NCBI RefSeq assembly: GCF_014656475.1
Contig: NZ_BNCM01000005.1
Span: forward strand, 186,001-250,000
DNA length: 64,000 bases
Direction: 5' to 3'
Origin: Sinomonas cellulolyticus
GTDB lineage: Bacteria > Actinomycetota > Actinomycetes > Actinomycetales > Micrococcaceae
A model generated the notes under the pieces. That model was not told where the DNA came from. It did no database searches and saw only the letters and a list, made by a program, of their open reading frames with translations. Position 1 is the first letter of the stretch; each line of letters starts with the position of its first letter. Positions 10,502 to 20,466 of this stretch are shown piece after piece. The position numbers and the translations under genes were made by a program.

Positions 10502-11821
10502 TCAGGCGATGCGGTCGAGGATGAGGCGCTGGGCGGGGCGCGACCCTTCGGGGGCGATCGTCACAGCGCCCTCGAGGGCCTCGCGGGCCCGGCTGAACCG
10601 CTCCGGGGTGTCCGTCAGCAGGGTCATGAGCGGTTCCCCGGCCCGGACCACGGCCCCGGGCTTCGCATGGAGCCGGACCCCCGCGCCCGCCTGGACCGCG
10701 TCCTCCTTGCGGGCGCGCCCGGCCCCGAGCCGCCAGGCCGCGACGCCCACCGAGAGTGCGTCCAGACCCACGAGGACGCCGTCAGCCGGCGCGTACACCG
10801 TGTCCGACTCCTTCGCCACGGGCAGCGGCGCGTCGGGGTCGCCGCCCTGGGCGGCGATCATATGGCGCCAGACGTCCATGGCGCGGCCGTCCCTGAGGGC
10901 TGCGGCAGGATCACCCTGTACTCCTGCGCCTTCAAGCATCTCCTCGGCGAGGCGGACCGTGAGCCCGACGACGTCCTCCGGGCCGCCGCCGGCGAGCACC
11001 TCGAGGGACTCCTCGACCTCGATCGCATTGCCGGCCGTGAGGCCCAGAGGCGTGCCCATGTCGGTCAGGAGGGCCACGGTGTGCACGCCTGCGTCCTGCC
11101 CGAGCGCCACCATCGTCTGGGCGAGTTCCCGTGCGCTCTCCTCGTCCTTCATGAAGGCGCCCGACCCCACCTTGACGTCCAGGACCAGGGCGCCCGTGCC
11201 TTCGGCGATCTTCTTGCTCATGATCGAGGACGCGATGAGCGGGATCGCCTCCACGGTCCCTGTCACGTCACGCAGGGCGTACAGCTTCTTGTCCGCGGGG
11301 GCGAGACCTGCGCCGGCCGCGCACACGACCGCCCCGACGTCGTTCAGCTGTGCCATCATCTCCGCGTTGGTGAGCGACGCGCGCCAGCCGGGGATGGACT
11401 CGAGCTTGTCCAGGGTGCCCCCTGTGTGCCCGAGGCCCCGGCCAGAGAGCTGCGGGACGGCCACGCCGAAGACCGCCACGAGCGGGGCGAGCGGAAGGGT
11501 GATCTTGTCCCCGACTCCACCCGTGGAGTGCTTGTCCGCCGTGGGGCGGGGGCCACCGGACGAGCTGCGCAGGGACGAGAAGTCGAGCCGCTCGCCCGAG
11601 GCGATCATCGCCGTCGTCCAACGCGCCGTCTCGCGGTGCGTCATGCCGTTGAGGAGGATCGCCATGGCGAGGGCGGACATCTGCTCGTCGGCGACGGCGC
11701 CTCGCGTGTAGGCGTCGATCACCCAGTCGATCTGCGGATCGGTCAGCTCGTGCCGATCCCGCTTGGCGCGGATCACGTCCACGGCGTCGAAGGCCTCGGC
11801 GGGTGCGGTCTCTGCGCTCAT
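10502..11821 (-). CDS. deoA: Thymidine / pyrimidine-nucleoside phosphorylase
   Basis: 439-aa enzyme that cleaves thymidine, deoxyuridine or uridine with phosphate to base plus (deoxy)ribose-1-phosphate. The family signature is intact: KHSTGGVGDK near residue 90 (phosphate binding), SGRGLGHTGGTLDKLES, and DVKVGSGAFMK with its catalytic Lys. The N-terminal helical domain contains the VIRAKRD..L motif. It is the last gene of the BMP-ABC-cdd operon, 29 bp after cdd, so imported nucleosides would be deaminated and then phosphorolysed. Confidence 0.94.
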   Translation of the reverse strand: MSAETAPAEAFDAVDVIRAKRDRHELTDPQIDWVIDAYTRGAVADEQMSALAMAILLNGMTHRETARWTTAMIASGERLDFSSLRSSSGGPRPTADKHSTGGVGDKITLPLAPLVAVFGVAVPQLSGRGLGHTGGTLDKLESIPGWRASLTNAEMMAQLNDVGAVVCAAGAGLAPADKKLYALRDVTGTVEAIPLIASSIMSKKIAEGTGALVLDVKVGSGAFMKDEESARELAQTMVALGQDAGVHTVALLTDMGTPLGLTAGNAIEVEESLEVLAGGGPEDVVGLTVRLAEEMLEGAGVQGDPAAALRDGRAMDVWRHMIAAQGGDPDAPLPVAKESDTVYAPADGVLVGLDALSVGVAAWRLGAGRARKEDAVQAGAGVRLHAKPGAVVRAGEPLMTLLTDTPERFSRAREALEGAVTIAPEGSRPAQRLILDRIA

Positions 11822-11850
11822 GGAGCATCCTTCTGCGTAGGGGCTGGGGT

Positions 11851-12249
11851 TCAGGCGGGCAGGTTCTGGGGACCGAAGGCGTCGGGGAGGACCTCGTCCA
11901 TCGTGCGGACACCGCTCACGGTCGCCAGCAGCATGCCGGGCGCGCGGAACTCGTAGAGCAGCTGCCGGCACCGGCCGCACGGCATCAGCGCGTTCCCCTC
12001 GCCGTCCACGCAGGCGAAGGCCACGATCCGGCCACCGCCGCCCAGCTGGAGCTGGCCGACGAGGGTGCACTCGGCACACAGGGTGAGCCCGTAGGAGGCG
12101 TTCTCGACGTTGCACCCGGTGATGATCCGGCCGTCATCGACGAGGGCGGCCGCTCCCACCGGGAAGCGCGAGTACGGGGCGTAGGCGCGCTGCATCGCGT
12201 CCGTCGCGGCTGCCCTGAGCACGTCCCAGTCCACGTCACTGCTTGACAT
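11851..12249 (-). CDS. cdd: Cytidine deaminase (homotetrameric type)
   Basis: 132-aa zinc enzyme converting cytidine or deoxycytidine to uridine or deoxyuridine. The zinc-binding and catalytic motifs CAEC and PCGRC are present, with NVENASYG before them and an FPVGAA substrate motif near the N-terminus, all typical of the small tetrameric class. The ATG at 12249 lies inside the 3' end of the upstream permease gene (14-bp overlap), so translation is probably coupled. The product feeds deoA, the next gene. Confidence 0.95.
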   Translation of the reverse strand: MSSSDVDWDVLRAAATDAMQRAYAPYSRFPVGAAALVDDGRIITGCNVENASYGLTLCAECTLVGQLQLGGGGRIVAFACVDGEGNALMPCGRCRQLLYEFRAPGMLLATVSGVRTMDEVLPDAFGPQNLPA

Positions 12250-13702
12250 AGGGGATGCCCTCCATGGCCGGCGGCCTCGACCGGCCCACAAGGCCGGCCA
12301 CGGCGAAGACCGTCACGACGTAGGGCAGCATCGCCATGAACTGGCTCGGAACCGGTGAACCGATGATGGTGATGATGCTCTGCAGGTTGTCGGCGAAGCC
12401 GAAGAGGAGCGAGGCGAGGAAGGCACCGATCGGGTTCCACCTGCCGAAGATGAGGGCTGCCAGGGCGATGTAGCCGCGCCCCGCCGACATCTCCTTGCTG
12501 AAGGCGTCCACGGCCACGAGAGTGAAGAACGAGCCGCCGATGCCCGCTACCGCCCCGCCCAGGATCGTGTTCCAGAACCGGGTGCGGTTGACGTTCACCC
12601 CGAGCGTGTCTGCTGCCTGCGGGTGCTCGCCGACCGCACGGACCCGCAGGCCCCACCGCGTATGGAACAGGCCCACGTAGACCACGATCACCGCAACGTA
12701 CATCAGGTAGCCCACGAGGGACTGGCGGAACAGGATGGGGCCGATCACCGGCACGTCCGCGAGGATGGGGATCTCGATGCTGCCCAGGTGCGGAGGCTTG
12801 TTGAGGCCCTCGGGATTCTCCGTGAGGAGGGTCGAGAACAGGAAGTTCGTCAGTCCGACCACCAGGACATTCAGCACCACGCCCACGATGATCTGGTTGA
12901 CGAGGTACTTGATGCTCACGAGGGCGAGCACGAGCGAGACGAGCGCACCGGCAACCGCCGCGGACACGAGCCCCACGTACACGTTGTGGGCAACGGTCGC
13001 CCCGACGGCGGCGCTGAACGCGCCCATGAGCAGCTGGCCCTCGATGGCGATGTTCACGATGCCGCTGCGCTCGCACAGGACGCCCGAGAGGGACCCGAAC
13101 ACGAGCGGCACGGCAAGCGTCACGGCCCCTGCCAGCAGACCCGCGAGGGAGATGTAGGGAGTGGCGTCGCGGCCGCCCGCGACGATCCACACGAGGAAGG
13201 CCACCACGAACGCGGCCGCGAAGAGCGCTCCGGCCCACCCCGGCGTCCTGCGCCTGGCGACGGTCAGCCATACGGAGTAGGCGGCGATGGCGAGCATCAC
13301 CACGGATGCCGTCCAGCCCACGAGGGGTGCGCTGAGGGTGACGACGGTGACGCCCGCGACACCCAGGACCGAGAGCAAGAACACCACGACCGCGGCGGCG
13401 AGGGCGGCCCGGACCCAGCGGGCGGGTGCGTGCCCCGAGCGGCGGTCTCGCACCCACAGGGCCGCGAACCACGCCGCGGCAGCGAGGGCGACGGCGAACG
13501 CGAGCCACGCCGCGAGCGCCGAGGCTTCCCGGCCCGTATCCACGAGTCCGAACGAGGCGCTCTTGGTACCGGAGAGGAACCCGAAGAGGACCGTGCCCGC
13601 GATGGCGAGGAGGCTGAACCCGATCGCGGACTTCAGCGACACGGGCGCGGTCTGGGCACCGCCGAGGCTCTGGGGCGCAGCCGGTGCGGCGATGGTGCTC
13701 AT
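12236..13702 (-). CDS. Nucleoside ABC transporter permease (second subunit, BPD_transp_2 family)
   Basis: 488-aa polytopic permease of the BMP-type nucleoside/simple-sugar ABC importers (YufQ/NupQ-like). The conserved core is in the C-terminal two thirds: CERSGIVNIAIEGQLLMGAF, the EAA-like loop with VRAVGEHPQAADTLG, and GRGYIALAALIFGRWNP. The N-terminal ~180 residues carry several extra hydrophobic segments and a basic loop (VRDRRSGHAPARWVR), so this subunit is longer than the usual 300-320 residues. Its ATG overlaps the stop of the other permease by 4 bp (ATGA). Confidence 0.9.
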   Translation of the reverse strand: MSTIAAPAAPQSLGGAQTAPVSLKSAIGFSLLAIAGTVLFGFLSGTKSASFGLVDTGREASALAAWLAFAVALAAAAWFAALWVRDRRSGHAPARWVRAALAAAVVVFLLSVLGVAGVTVVTLSAPLVGWTASVVMLAIAAYSVWLTVARRRTPGWAGALFAAAFVVAFLVWIVAGGRDATPYISLAGLLAGAVTLAVPLVFGSLSGVLCERSGIVNIAIEGQLLMGAFSAAVGATVAHNVYVGLVSAAVAGALVSLVLALVSIKYLVNQIIVGVVLNVLVVGLTNFLFSTLLTENPEGLNKPPHLGSIEIPILADVPVIGPILFRQSLVGYLMYVAVIVVYVGLFHTRWGLRVRAVGEHPQAADTLGVNVNRTRFWNTILGGAVAGIGGSFFTLVAVDAFSKEMSAGRGYIALAALIFGRWNPIGAFLASLLFGFADNLQSIITIIGSPVPSQFMAMLPYVVTVFAVAGLVGRSRPPAMEGIPYVKQ

Positions 13703-14931
13703 GATGCGGCTCCGCTCTGCGCAGGTGTGGCCGGAGTCGGGTTGGGGGGCCCGAGGTCCGACTGCTTCTTCTTGCGGGGATTGAGCCCGAACACGGCCCG
13801 CACGAGAGGCGGGGCGGCAATGAAGAGGACGATGAGGGACTGGATGACCAGCACGATGTCGATCGGGGTCTGGGTCACCGCCTGCATGGAGACGCCTCCT
13901 GCGCGGAAGGCTCCGAAGAGGAGGCCCGCGAAGAAGGTGCCCCACGGCGTCGAACGCCCGAGGAGCGCAACGGTGATGGCATCGAAGCCGATTGACGCCG
14001 CGACGCCCCCGGAGAGGTACTTCTCCGTGCCGGAGACCTGGGCGATTCCGGCCAGGCCTGAGAGCGCCCCGGCGAGGGCCATCACGAGGATGGTCGCACG
14101 GTTCACGTTGATCCCTGCCGTGCGCGCCGCGAACGGGTTCGCCCCGACGGCCCGGAACTCGAACCCGACCGTGGAGCGGGACAGGATCCACCAGACTCCC
14201 CAGGTGACGAGGATGGCGAGGATGAACCCGGCGTGCAGGCGGAACTGGGGCCCGAGGAGCTCGGGGAAGAGCGCCGTCTGGTCGAGGAAGGGGGAGATCG
14301 GGTTGGTGGAGCCCTTGCGCTGGAACGCCGGCTGGGTCAGCAGGTACAGCAGGAGAAAGCTCGCGATGTAGTTGAACATGATGGTCACGATGACCTCGTG
14401 GGCGCCGGTGCGGGCCTTGAGGAGACCGACGAGGCCGCCCCACAGGGCTCCCCCGACGATCCCGGCAACGATGACAAGCGCGAGGTGCAGGCCGAACGGC
14501 AGGTGCCACGTGAACCCGACATAGGCGCCGAACAGGGCGCCGAAGATCAGCTGCCCCTGCGCGCCGATGTTGAACAGGCCAGCACGGAAGGCGATTGCCA
14601 CCCCGAGTCCCGCGAGGATCAGGGGCGTCGAGACGGTGAGCGTCTCCGCGAGGGGGTAGAGCTTCGCGGCGAGGTCGGCTCCCTGCCAGTTGAAGACCGA
14701 GCCCTGGACCAAGGCAGCATAGGGGCGGAACACCTCGGTGATCGTGTCCGACGGCCGTGCGAAGAAGTAGCCCGCCGCGGTCGCGACCTTAGGGTTCGTG
14801 ACCGCCATGAGAATGCCGCCGATCACGATGGCCAGGACCACCGAGAGGAGGGAGACCATCGGCGCGCCCGTCGCGATCCGGCGGAGGACGGAGTCGCGGG
14901 ACCCACTCGGGGCGGAGGTGGTCTCAGACAT
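13699..14931 (-). CDS. Nucleoside ABC transporter permease (first subunit)
   Basis: 410-aa permease partner of the neighbouring gene (YufP/NupP-like). The characteristic segment [22 protein letters not shown] is followed by [16 protein letters not shown], and the coupling loop [14 protein letters not shown] sits in the C-terminal half. A long periplasmic-side loop (about residues 45-80) is visible before the core. The start overlaps the ATPase gene's end by 8 bp. Together the two permeases form the transmembrane channel for nucleosides delivered by the BMP lipoprotein. Confidence 0.9.
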   Translation of the reverse strand: MSETTSAPSGSRDSVLRRIATGAPMVSLLSVVLAIVIGGILMAVTNPKVATAAGYFFARPSDTITEVFRPYAALVQGSVFNWQGADLAAKLYPLAETLTVSTPLILAGLGVAIAFRAGLFNIGAQGQLIFGALFGAYVGFTWHLPFGLHLALVIVAGIVGGALWGGLVGLLKARTGAHEVIVTIMFNYIASFLLLYLLTQPAFQRKGSTNPISPFLDQTALFPELLGPQFRLHAGFILAILVTWGVWWILSRSTVGFEFRAVGANPFAARTAGINVNRATILVMALAGALSGLAGIAQVSGTEKYLSGGVAASIGFDAITVALLGRSTPWGTFFAGLLFGAFRAGGVSMQAVTQTPIDIVLVIQSLIVLFIAAPPLVRAVFGLNPRKKKQSDLGPPNPTPATPAQSGAAS

Positions 14932-16492
14932 GGTCCTCTCCTGTCTTCTCGGGCGTCTGGGCTGCGGCGGCCCGCGCTTCCTCCGCGCCCATGCCGGCCA
15001 TCATCAGGCCGAGCACATCGCGCGGGGTGTCCCCGTCGACGATCCCCATGAGCCTTCCCCGGTACAGCACCGCGATCCGGTCCGAGAGCTCCATGATCTC
15101 GTCGAGCTCTGTCGAGACGATCATGACCGGCGTCCCGTGGTCGCGCTCGGCGAGGATGCGCCGGTGCAGGAACTCGATCGAGCCCACATCGACGCCGCGG
15201 GTCGGCTGCGAGGCGATGAACAGGCGCAGCGGGCGGGAGAGCTCGCGCGCCATGACGACCTTCTGCTGGTTGCCGCCGGAGAGCGAGGACGCGAGCTCGT
15301 CCGCCGACTGTGTGCGGATGTCGAACTCGTCGATCTTCTCCTTGGCCTGCGCGGCGACCCGGCCGGGGCTCATGGCGAGGCCCCGCGCGAACGGCGCGCG
15401 GTCGTAGAGGTCGAGCACGAGATTCTCGGCCACGCTGAACGAGCCGACGAGCCCGTCATGGGAGCGGTCTTCGGGGACGAACCCGACGCCGGCCTCGAGC
15501 ACGTGCTTGACCGAGCGCCCCAGGAGCTCTTCGCCGTCGAGGGTCACGGAACCCGTGGCGTGCTTCTGGAGGCCGAGGACCGCCTCGGTCAGCTCGGTCT
15601 GGCCGTTGCCCTGCACACCCGCGACGGAGAGGATCTCGCCTTGCGCAATGCTGAACGTCACCCCGTCCACGACCCGCTGCCCCGTGGGCGCGACCACGGT
15701 GAGGTCCGTGACCACGAACGTGATGTCCTTGGGCTGGGCGGGCGCCTTGTCGAGGGTGAGGCTGACGGGGCGGCCCACCATCATCGCAGCGAGCTCAGCG
15801 GAAGCGGCCGACGGCGGCGCATCGCCTACCACTCGTCCGCGCCTGATGACGGTGATCACGTCCGCAACGGCCTTCACCTCGCGCAGCTTGTGCGAGATGA
15901 AGATGATCGACGTGCCGGAGGACTTGAGCTCGGCGATGATCGCGAGGAGCTCGTCCGTCTCCTGCGGGGTGAGGACGGCCGTGGGCTCGTCCAGGATGAG
16001 GACCCTCGCCTCGCGGACCAGGGCCTTGATGATCTCCACCCGCTGCTGGACGCCGACCGGGAGGTCCTCCACGAGGGCGTCGGGATCGACGTCGAAGCCG
16101 TAGCGCGCGGAGATCTCGCGGATCCGCTTCCGCGTCGTGTCGAGGTCGAGGAAGCCGCCGGCCTTGGTCGGCTCGGCGCCCAGGGCCACGTTCTCGGCGA
16201 CGGTGAAGACCGGGACGAGCATGAAGTGCTGGTGCACCATCCCGATGCCGGCGGCCATCGCATCGCCCGGACCCCGAAAGGCAACCGGCGTGCCGTCCAC
16301 GAGGATCTGGCCCTCCGTCGGCTCGTAGAGGCCGTACAGGACGTTCATCAGGGTGGACTTCCCGGCCCCGTTCTCGCCGAGGAGTGCGTGGACCTGGGAG
16401 TCCTCGACGGTGAGGTCGATGTGGTCGTTGGCGGCGAACGTGCCGAAGCGCTTCGTGATGCCGCGGAGTTCGAGTTTCACTGCGGGAACCAT
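14924..16492 (-). CDS. Nucleoside ABC transporter ATP-binding protein (duplicated ATPase)
   Basis: 522-aa protein with two fused ABC domains, as in RbsA/YufO-type importers. Domain 1 has Walker [10 protein letters not shown], a VGVQQRVEI signature and Walker [14 protein letters not shown]. Domain 2 has a degenerate P-loop ([10 protein letters not shown]), the SGGNQQKV signature and an unusual Walker B region reading [12 protein letters not shown], where the catalytic Glu position is Gln; such divergence of the second site is common in this family. The ATG at 16492 lacks ideal spacing to AAGGG; a GTG four codons later is an alternative. It should energise uptake through the two permeases. Confidence 0.92.
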   Translation of the reverse strand: MVPAVKLELRGITKRFGTFAANDHIDLTVEDSQVHALLGENGAGKSTLMNVLYGLYEPTEGQILVDGTPVAFRGPGDAMAAGIGMVHQHFMLVPVFTVAENVALGAEPTKAGGFLDLDTTRKRIREISARYGFDVDPDALVEDLPVGVQQRVEIIKALVREARVLILDEPTAVLTPQETDELLAIIAELKSSGTSIIFISHKLREVKAVADVITVIRRGRVVGDAPPSAASAELAAMMVGRPVSLTLDKAPAQPKDITFVVTDLTVVAPTGQRVVDGVTFSIAQGEILSVAGVQGNGQTELTEAVLGLQKHATGSVTLDGEELLGRSVKHVLEAGVGFVPEDRSHDGLVGSFSVAENLVLDLYDRAPFARGLAMSPGRVAAQAKEKIDEFDIRTQSADELASSLSGGNQQKVVMARELSRPLRLFIASQPTRGVDVGSIEFLHRRILAERDHGTPVMIVSTELDEIMELSDRIAVLYRGRLMGIVDGDTPRDVLGLMMAGMGAEEARAAAAQTPEKTGEDHV

Positions 16493-16561
16493 CCCTTCGA
16501 GCGCGAGCGCCGCCCGGTCCCGTGGAAGGGCGGGCGGCGCTGGCGCGTCGATCGAGAGCGA

Positions 16562-17680
16562 CTACTTCGTGACCGGGCTGGACTTCGACTCGACCTTGAC
16601 GGCCCCGGAGACGATGTCCTTCTGCAGCGAGTCCAGCTCGCTCTTCATCTCGGCGGGGACTGCCGAGTCGAGGTCGTGGAACGGGGCGAGGGCCACGCCG
16701 CCGTTGGCCAGGGTGCCAACGTAGGGGGCGGGATCGAACTTGCCGTCTTTGTCGTCCTTGATGACCGCCTCGACGGCGTCGGTCATCTTCTTCTGGACGG
16801 ACGTCAGGAGCACGGACTTGTAGTCGGGCGCCGTGAGGTAGCCGTCCGAGTCGACCCAGATGAGCTTGGCGTCGGTCCCGGCCTTCTTCGCGTCGAGCAC
16901 GGCCGAGCCGGCACCCGAGCCCACCGGGCCCGCCACGGGCAGGATGACGTCCGCACCCTGCTGGAGGAAGCCCTGGGTGAGGACCTTGCCCTTGTCGATC
17001 GACTTGAAGTCGCCCACGAACGTGCCGTCCTGCTTGTCCTTGTCCCAGCCGAGGACCTGGACGGACTTGCCCTTCTTCTGGTTGTAGTACTTCACGCCGT
17101 CGGCGAACCCGTCCATGAAGATCGTCACCGTGGGGATGTTGAGGCCTCCGAAGGTGGCCACCTTGCCCGTCTTGCTGGTGCCGGCGGCGAGGTAGCCGGC
17201 GAGGAACGCGGCCTGCGCCGTGTCGTACACGATCGGCTTGACGTTCTTGGGGAACGCCGGGTCGTTGTAGTCGATGATCGCGAAGTGGCTGTTGGGGTTG
17301 GCCGTGGCAATCGCCTTCGTGGCGTCGCCGAGGAGGAAGCCGACCGTGACCGTCAGCTTGCAGCCGGCCTGCACCATGGAGCGGAGGTTGGGGTCGTAGT
17401 CCGTGTCCGCCTTGGACTGGACGTGCTTCTCCTGGATCCCGAGGTCCTTGACGGCCTTCTGCAGGCCTTCGTAGCCGGACTGGTTGAACGACTTGTCATC
17501 GAAGCCCCCCGAGTCGGAGACCATGCACCCGAGGTAGTCGGAGGCCTGCGCGGAGGAGCCGCCGGACGATCCGGTCGTGGGGGGCGCGGAGCCGCAGCCG
17601 GAGAGGGCCAAGGCTGCCGCGCTGGCGAGGGCGAGGCCGGCCAGTCCGGCCTTCGGCAGACGGGGGCGGAAGGTGATCAC
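16562..17680 (-). CDS. BMP-family nucleoside-binding lipoprotein
   Basis: 372-aa extracellular receptor of the basic-membrane-protein (PnrA/BmpA) family, which binds purine and pyrimidine nucleosides. The signal peptide ends in lipobox LSGC (Cys near residue 29), then a Ser/Gly linker. The mature domain carries the motifs DSGGFDDKSFNQSGYEGL, VGFLLGDATKAIA, FAIIDYND and GKVATFGGLNIPTVTIFMDGFADGV typical of BMP proteins. The GTG start at 17680 is set by GGAGG nearby and yields the normal signal peptide. It leads an operon with the ATPase, two permeases, cdd and deoA. Confidence 0.93.
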   Translation of the reverse strand: MITFRPRLPKAGLAGLALASAAALALSGCGSAPPTTGSSGGSSAQASDYLGCMVSDSGGFDDKSFNQSGYEGLQKAVKDLGIQEKHVQSKADTDYDPNLRSMVQAGCKLTVTVGFLLGDATKAIATANPNSHFAIIDYNDPAFPKNVKPIVYDTAQAAFLAGYLAAGTSKTGKVATFGGLNIPTVTIFMDGFADGVKYYNQKKGKSVQVLGWDKDKQDGTFVGDFKSIDKGKVLTQGFLQQGADVILPVAGPVGSGAGSAVLDAKKAGTDAKLIWVDSDGYLTAPDYKSVLLTSVQKKMTDAVEAVIKDDKDGKFDPAPYVGTLANGGVALAPFHDLDSAVPAEMKSELDSLQKDIVSGAVKVESKSSPVTK

Positions 17681-17754
17681 GTGGTCCTCCAAGGGGCGGG
17701 AATCCTCAGCTGCCGGCGCCGCAGGTGACATCCAGGCATGTGGTACAGCGCACA

Positions 17755-17820
17755 ACGCTAGTCGGAAGCGAGTCCTTCACAAAGGCACCGCGCACGAGCG
17801 GTTGGAATCGTTGGCGATTC
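17755..17820 (-). promoter_or_regulatory. Candidate promoter and operator dyad for the nucleoside operon
   Basis: On the minus strand TTGTGA (complement of 17777-17782) and TAGCGT (17755-17760) form -35/-10-like boxes with a 16-bp spacer, about 75 bp upstream of the BMP start codon. A perfect 6-bp dyad, GAATCG-TTGG-CGATTC (17805-17820), lies upstream of the -35 and could bind a nucleoside-responsive regulator. No regulator gene is adjacent. Confidence 0.4.
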
Positions 17821-17859
17821 GTTACCTGAGGTGCTGCACCGACTTCACGAGGGGTGCGC

Positions 17860-19059
17860 TCAGAGATCCCGGATGCTCCTCAGCGCAGCGGCGGCGAGCA
17901 CCTGGACGCCGTAGCCGATCGCCCCCTCGTCCACGACGAGGTCGCCCCGGTGCAGGTCGTACTCTTCGCCGCCTGGCGTGTGGGTGCCGAGCCGGAACAT
18001 CGAGCCCGGGACCTCGGCGAGGAACCAGGCGAAGTCCTCCCCGCCCATCGACTGCGGCGTGAGCACCACCGCGTCCTCCCCCAGTTCGGCGCGGGCCGCC
18101 GCCTCCAGGAGGGCAGTCTCGTGCTCGGAGTTGACCACAGGAGGAACGCCTCGCGTGTGCTCGAGCGCCACATCGACCCCGTAGGGGGCCGCGACCTGCT
18201 GGACCACCTCGTCGAGGAGCTCACCCGCGCTGTGCCAGGCTTCCCGGTCCAGGCAGCGCATGGTTCCGGACATCGACCCGGAGGCCGGGATGGCGTTCGG
18301 GGCCGAGCCGGCCGAGATCTGTCCCCACACCATCGAGACCCCGCTGCGGACGTCGACGCGGCGCGAGAGGACGGCCGGGACGTTGATCGCGATCTGCGCG
18401 AGCGCGAACACGAGGTCCTCGGTCAGGTGCGGGCGCGACGTGTGGCCGCCGCGCCCGGTGAGTGAGATCTTGATCGTGTCCGAGGCCGAGGTGATCGGTC
18501 CGATGCGCGTGCCGATCCGGCCGACGTCGATGCGGGGGTCGCAGTGCAGCGCCATGATGCGCGGGACGCCGGACAGAACGCCCTGCTCGATGCAGTACAG
18601 CGCGCCCCCGGGCATGGTCTCCTCGGCAGGCTGGAACAGGACCCGGACGGTCGCGCCGAGCGGCCTCTCCCGGTCCATCTCGGCGAGCATGAGGGCGACG
18701 CCGAGCGCCACGGTGGTGTGGACATCGTGGCCGCAGGCGTGCGTCACGCCGTGATTGCGCGAAGCAAACGGGAGGTTGGTCTCCTCCATGATCGGGAGGG
18801 CATCGATGTCCCCGCGGATCGCGGTAGCGATAGGACCGGACCCGATGTCGACAACGACCCCGGTGCCCTCGAGGCGCTTGGGCTGAAGCCCGGCGGCCTC
18901 GAGGCGGGCGACGATGCGGTCCGTGGTGCGGTACTCGTGGAACGAGAGCTCCGGGTGCGAGTGAAGGTCCCTGCGGAACGCAATCAGCTCTGGCAGGAAG
19001 GCTTCGAGCCGGGGCCCCACGAGCGGTGTGGGTTCAGTCTCCGTCGTGTAGTTTCGCAC
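17860..19059 (-). CDS. M20-family amidohydrolase / aminoacylase
   Basis: 399-aa cytoplasmic metallohydrolase of the M20D (AmhX/HipO/IAL) type, acting on N-acyl amino acids or similar amides. Family motifs visible: FRRDLHSHPELSF near residue 30, THACGHDVHT (metal-binding Cys/His/Asp), QPAEETMPGG (catalytic Glu), and SMGGEDFAWFL near the C-terminus. The GTG at 19059 gives a short N-terminal extension before the first motif. It is upstream of, and codirectional with, the nucleoside operon, but the 179-bp gap with its own promoter suggests separate regulation. Substrate cannot be told from sequence. Confidence 0.9.
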   Translation of the reverse strand: MRNYTTETEPTPLVGPRLEAFLPELIAFRRDLHSHPELSFHEYRTTDRIVARLEAAGLQPKRLEGTGVVVDIGSGPIATAIRGDIDALPIMEETNLPFASRNHGVTHACGHDVHTTVALGVALMLAEMDRERPLGATVRVLFQPAEETMPGGALYCIEQGVLSGVPRIMALHCDPRIDVGRIGTRIGPITSASDTIKISLTGRGGHTSRPHLTEDLVFALAQIAINVPAVLSRRVDVRSGVSMVWGQISAGSAPNAIPASGSMSGTMRCLDREAWHSAGELLDEVVQQVAAPYGVDVALEHTRGVPPVVNSEHETALLEAAARAELGEDAVVLTPQSMGGEDFAWFLAEVPGSMFRLGTHTPGGEEYDLHRGDLVVDEGAIGYGVQVLAAAALRSIRDL

Positions 19060-19113
19060 CCGTTCACTTTAGCGTCACGAGCGCCGGGCTCTCTGGGGAC
19101 CGTCCGGCCGACG

Positions 19114-20268
19114 TCACAGGACGTCGACGTCGCCGCTCGCCTTGAGCCTCGCCACCGCGTTCTTGACCTTCTGGGCGTGCTCGGTGGTGGTGACCAGGAG
19201 GGCGTCCGGCGTGTCCACGATCACGACATCCTCGATGCCGATGAGCGCTATGACCCGCTTCGTGTCCGAGACGACGATCCCGCTCGCATCCTCCGTGAAG
19301 ACGCGGGCGCCCTCGCCCATGACGGTGACGCCCTCGGCCTCCCGGGCGCTGTTGAGGCGCCCGAGCGCGGCGAAGTCACCGACGTCATCCCACAGGAACG
19401 CACCAGGCACGACGGCGACGTCCCCGGCGGCGGCGGCCGGCTCGGCGACGGCGTAGTCGATCGCGATCTTGGGCAGGGTCGGCCACACCCGGGCGACCAC
19501 GTCGTCCCGCGAGGGCGTGTCCCAGGCCTCGGCGATCTCCATGAGCCCCGCATACAGCTCGGGCTGGTTCGCCTTGAGGTGCTCGAGCATGAGGGCGACG
19601 GGCGCCACGAACATGCCCGCGTTCCACAGGTACTCGCCCGTCGCGAGGTACTTCTCCGCGACATCTCGGCTGGGCTTCTCGACGAACTCGAGGACGGAGC
19701 GCGCGCTCGGCGCGCCGTCGACTGCAAGCGGTGCCCCGCCGCGGATGTAGCCGAACCCCGTGGACGGGTGGGTCGGCTGGATGCCGATGGTGACGATCTT
19801 TCCACGGGGACCGGCGGCCGCGGTGCGGATGGCCTCCCGGACCGCCGCCTGGAAGACGCTGTCCGGGGAGATGACGTGGTCCGCGGCGAACGAGCCCATG
19901 ATCGTCTCCGGGTCGCGCTGGGAAAGGATCGCGGCCGCGAGGCCGATGGCCGCACCCGAGTCCTTCGGCTCGCTCTCGAGGACCAGGTCGCCGGAGGCGA
20001 GCTCCGGAATCTGCCGGCACACAGCCGCCCGGTGCGCGTCACCGGTCACCACGAGGAAGCGCTTGCCGGCCAGCGGGGTGAGCCGGTCATATGTGGCGCG
20101 GATCAGCGTGCTGCCCGATCCGGTCAGGTCGTGGAGGAACTTCGGAGCGGCGGCACGCGAGAGCGGCCACAGCCGGGTCCCCACGCCGCCCGCAGGGATC
20201 ACCGCGACGAACCTGCTGAGAGGATCGGTGGCGGAGGCGTCCCGGACGGGGGTTGCATTGTCAGTCAT
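19114..20268 (-). CDS. manC: Mannose-1-phosphate guanylyltransferase
   Basis: 384-aa nucleotidyltransferase that makes GDP-mannose from mannose-1-phosphate and GTP for glycan and lipoglycan synthesis. The signature GGVGTRLWPLSR with the activating Lys segment PKFLHDL is near residue 25; FGYIRGG, VEKPSRDVA and WNAGMFV are further typical motifs. The C-terminal cupin-like isomerase domain of bifunctional ManC proteins is absent. Its ATG at 20268 is divergent from sdhC across a 261-bp region. Confidence 0.92.
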   Translation of the reverse strand: MTDNATPVRDASATDPLSRFVAVIPAGGVGTRLWPLSRAAAPKFLHDLTGSGSTLIRATYDRLTPLAGKRFLVVTGDAHRAAVCRQIPELASGDLVLESEPKDSGAAIGLAAAILSQRDPETIMGSFAADHVISPDSVFQAAVREAIRTAAAGPRGKIVTIGIQPTHPSTGFGYIRGGAPLAVDGAPSARSVLEFVEKPSRDVAEKYLATGEYLWNAGMFVAPVALMLEHLKANQPELYAGLMEIAEAWDTPSRDDVVARVWPTLPKIAIDYAVAEPAAAAGDVAVVPGAFLWDDVGDFAALGRLNSAREAEGVTVMGEGARVFTEDASGIVVSDTKRVIALIGIEDVVIVDTPDALLVTTTEHAQKVKNAVARLKASGDVDVL

Positions 20269-20384
20269 TGCCCCCCACTGTAGTGGAAGGCGTCGGGCTG
20301 CTGACCCGTTCGGCCGCCCGCGAGAGCGCCAGGAGCGCGGCGTGTGAGAATCGACACGTTGGGGAAATGGGCGCCTGACGCGAA

Positions 20385-20413
20385 TTGAGTAACCCGCGGG
20401 CGAAGTCTAGATT
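20385..20413 (+). promoter_or_regulatory. Candidate sdh promoter
   Basis: TTGAGT and TAGATT are spaced by 17 bp on the plus strand, 117 bp upstream of the sdhC start. The match to vegetative sigma-factor consensus is good for this GC-rich genome and it is correctly oriented for sdhCDAB. The 5' untranslated region would then be about 110 nt. Confidence 0.45.
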
Positions 20414-20466
20414 TAGTCTGGAGCTCGATTAGTGAGCGCGCCCTGCAGCACGGCAGGGCCACTCCG

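Noticed and set aside
14798..17728. 976-codon plus-strand open frame across the nucleoside ABC genes
   Set aside because: Antisense to the ATPase and BMP genes; composition is typical of a shadow frame.
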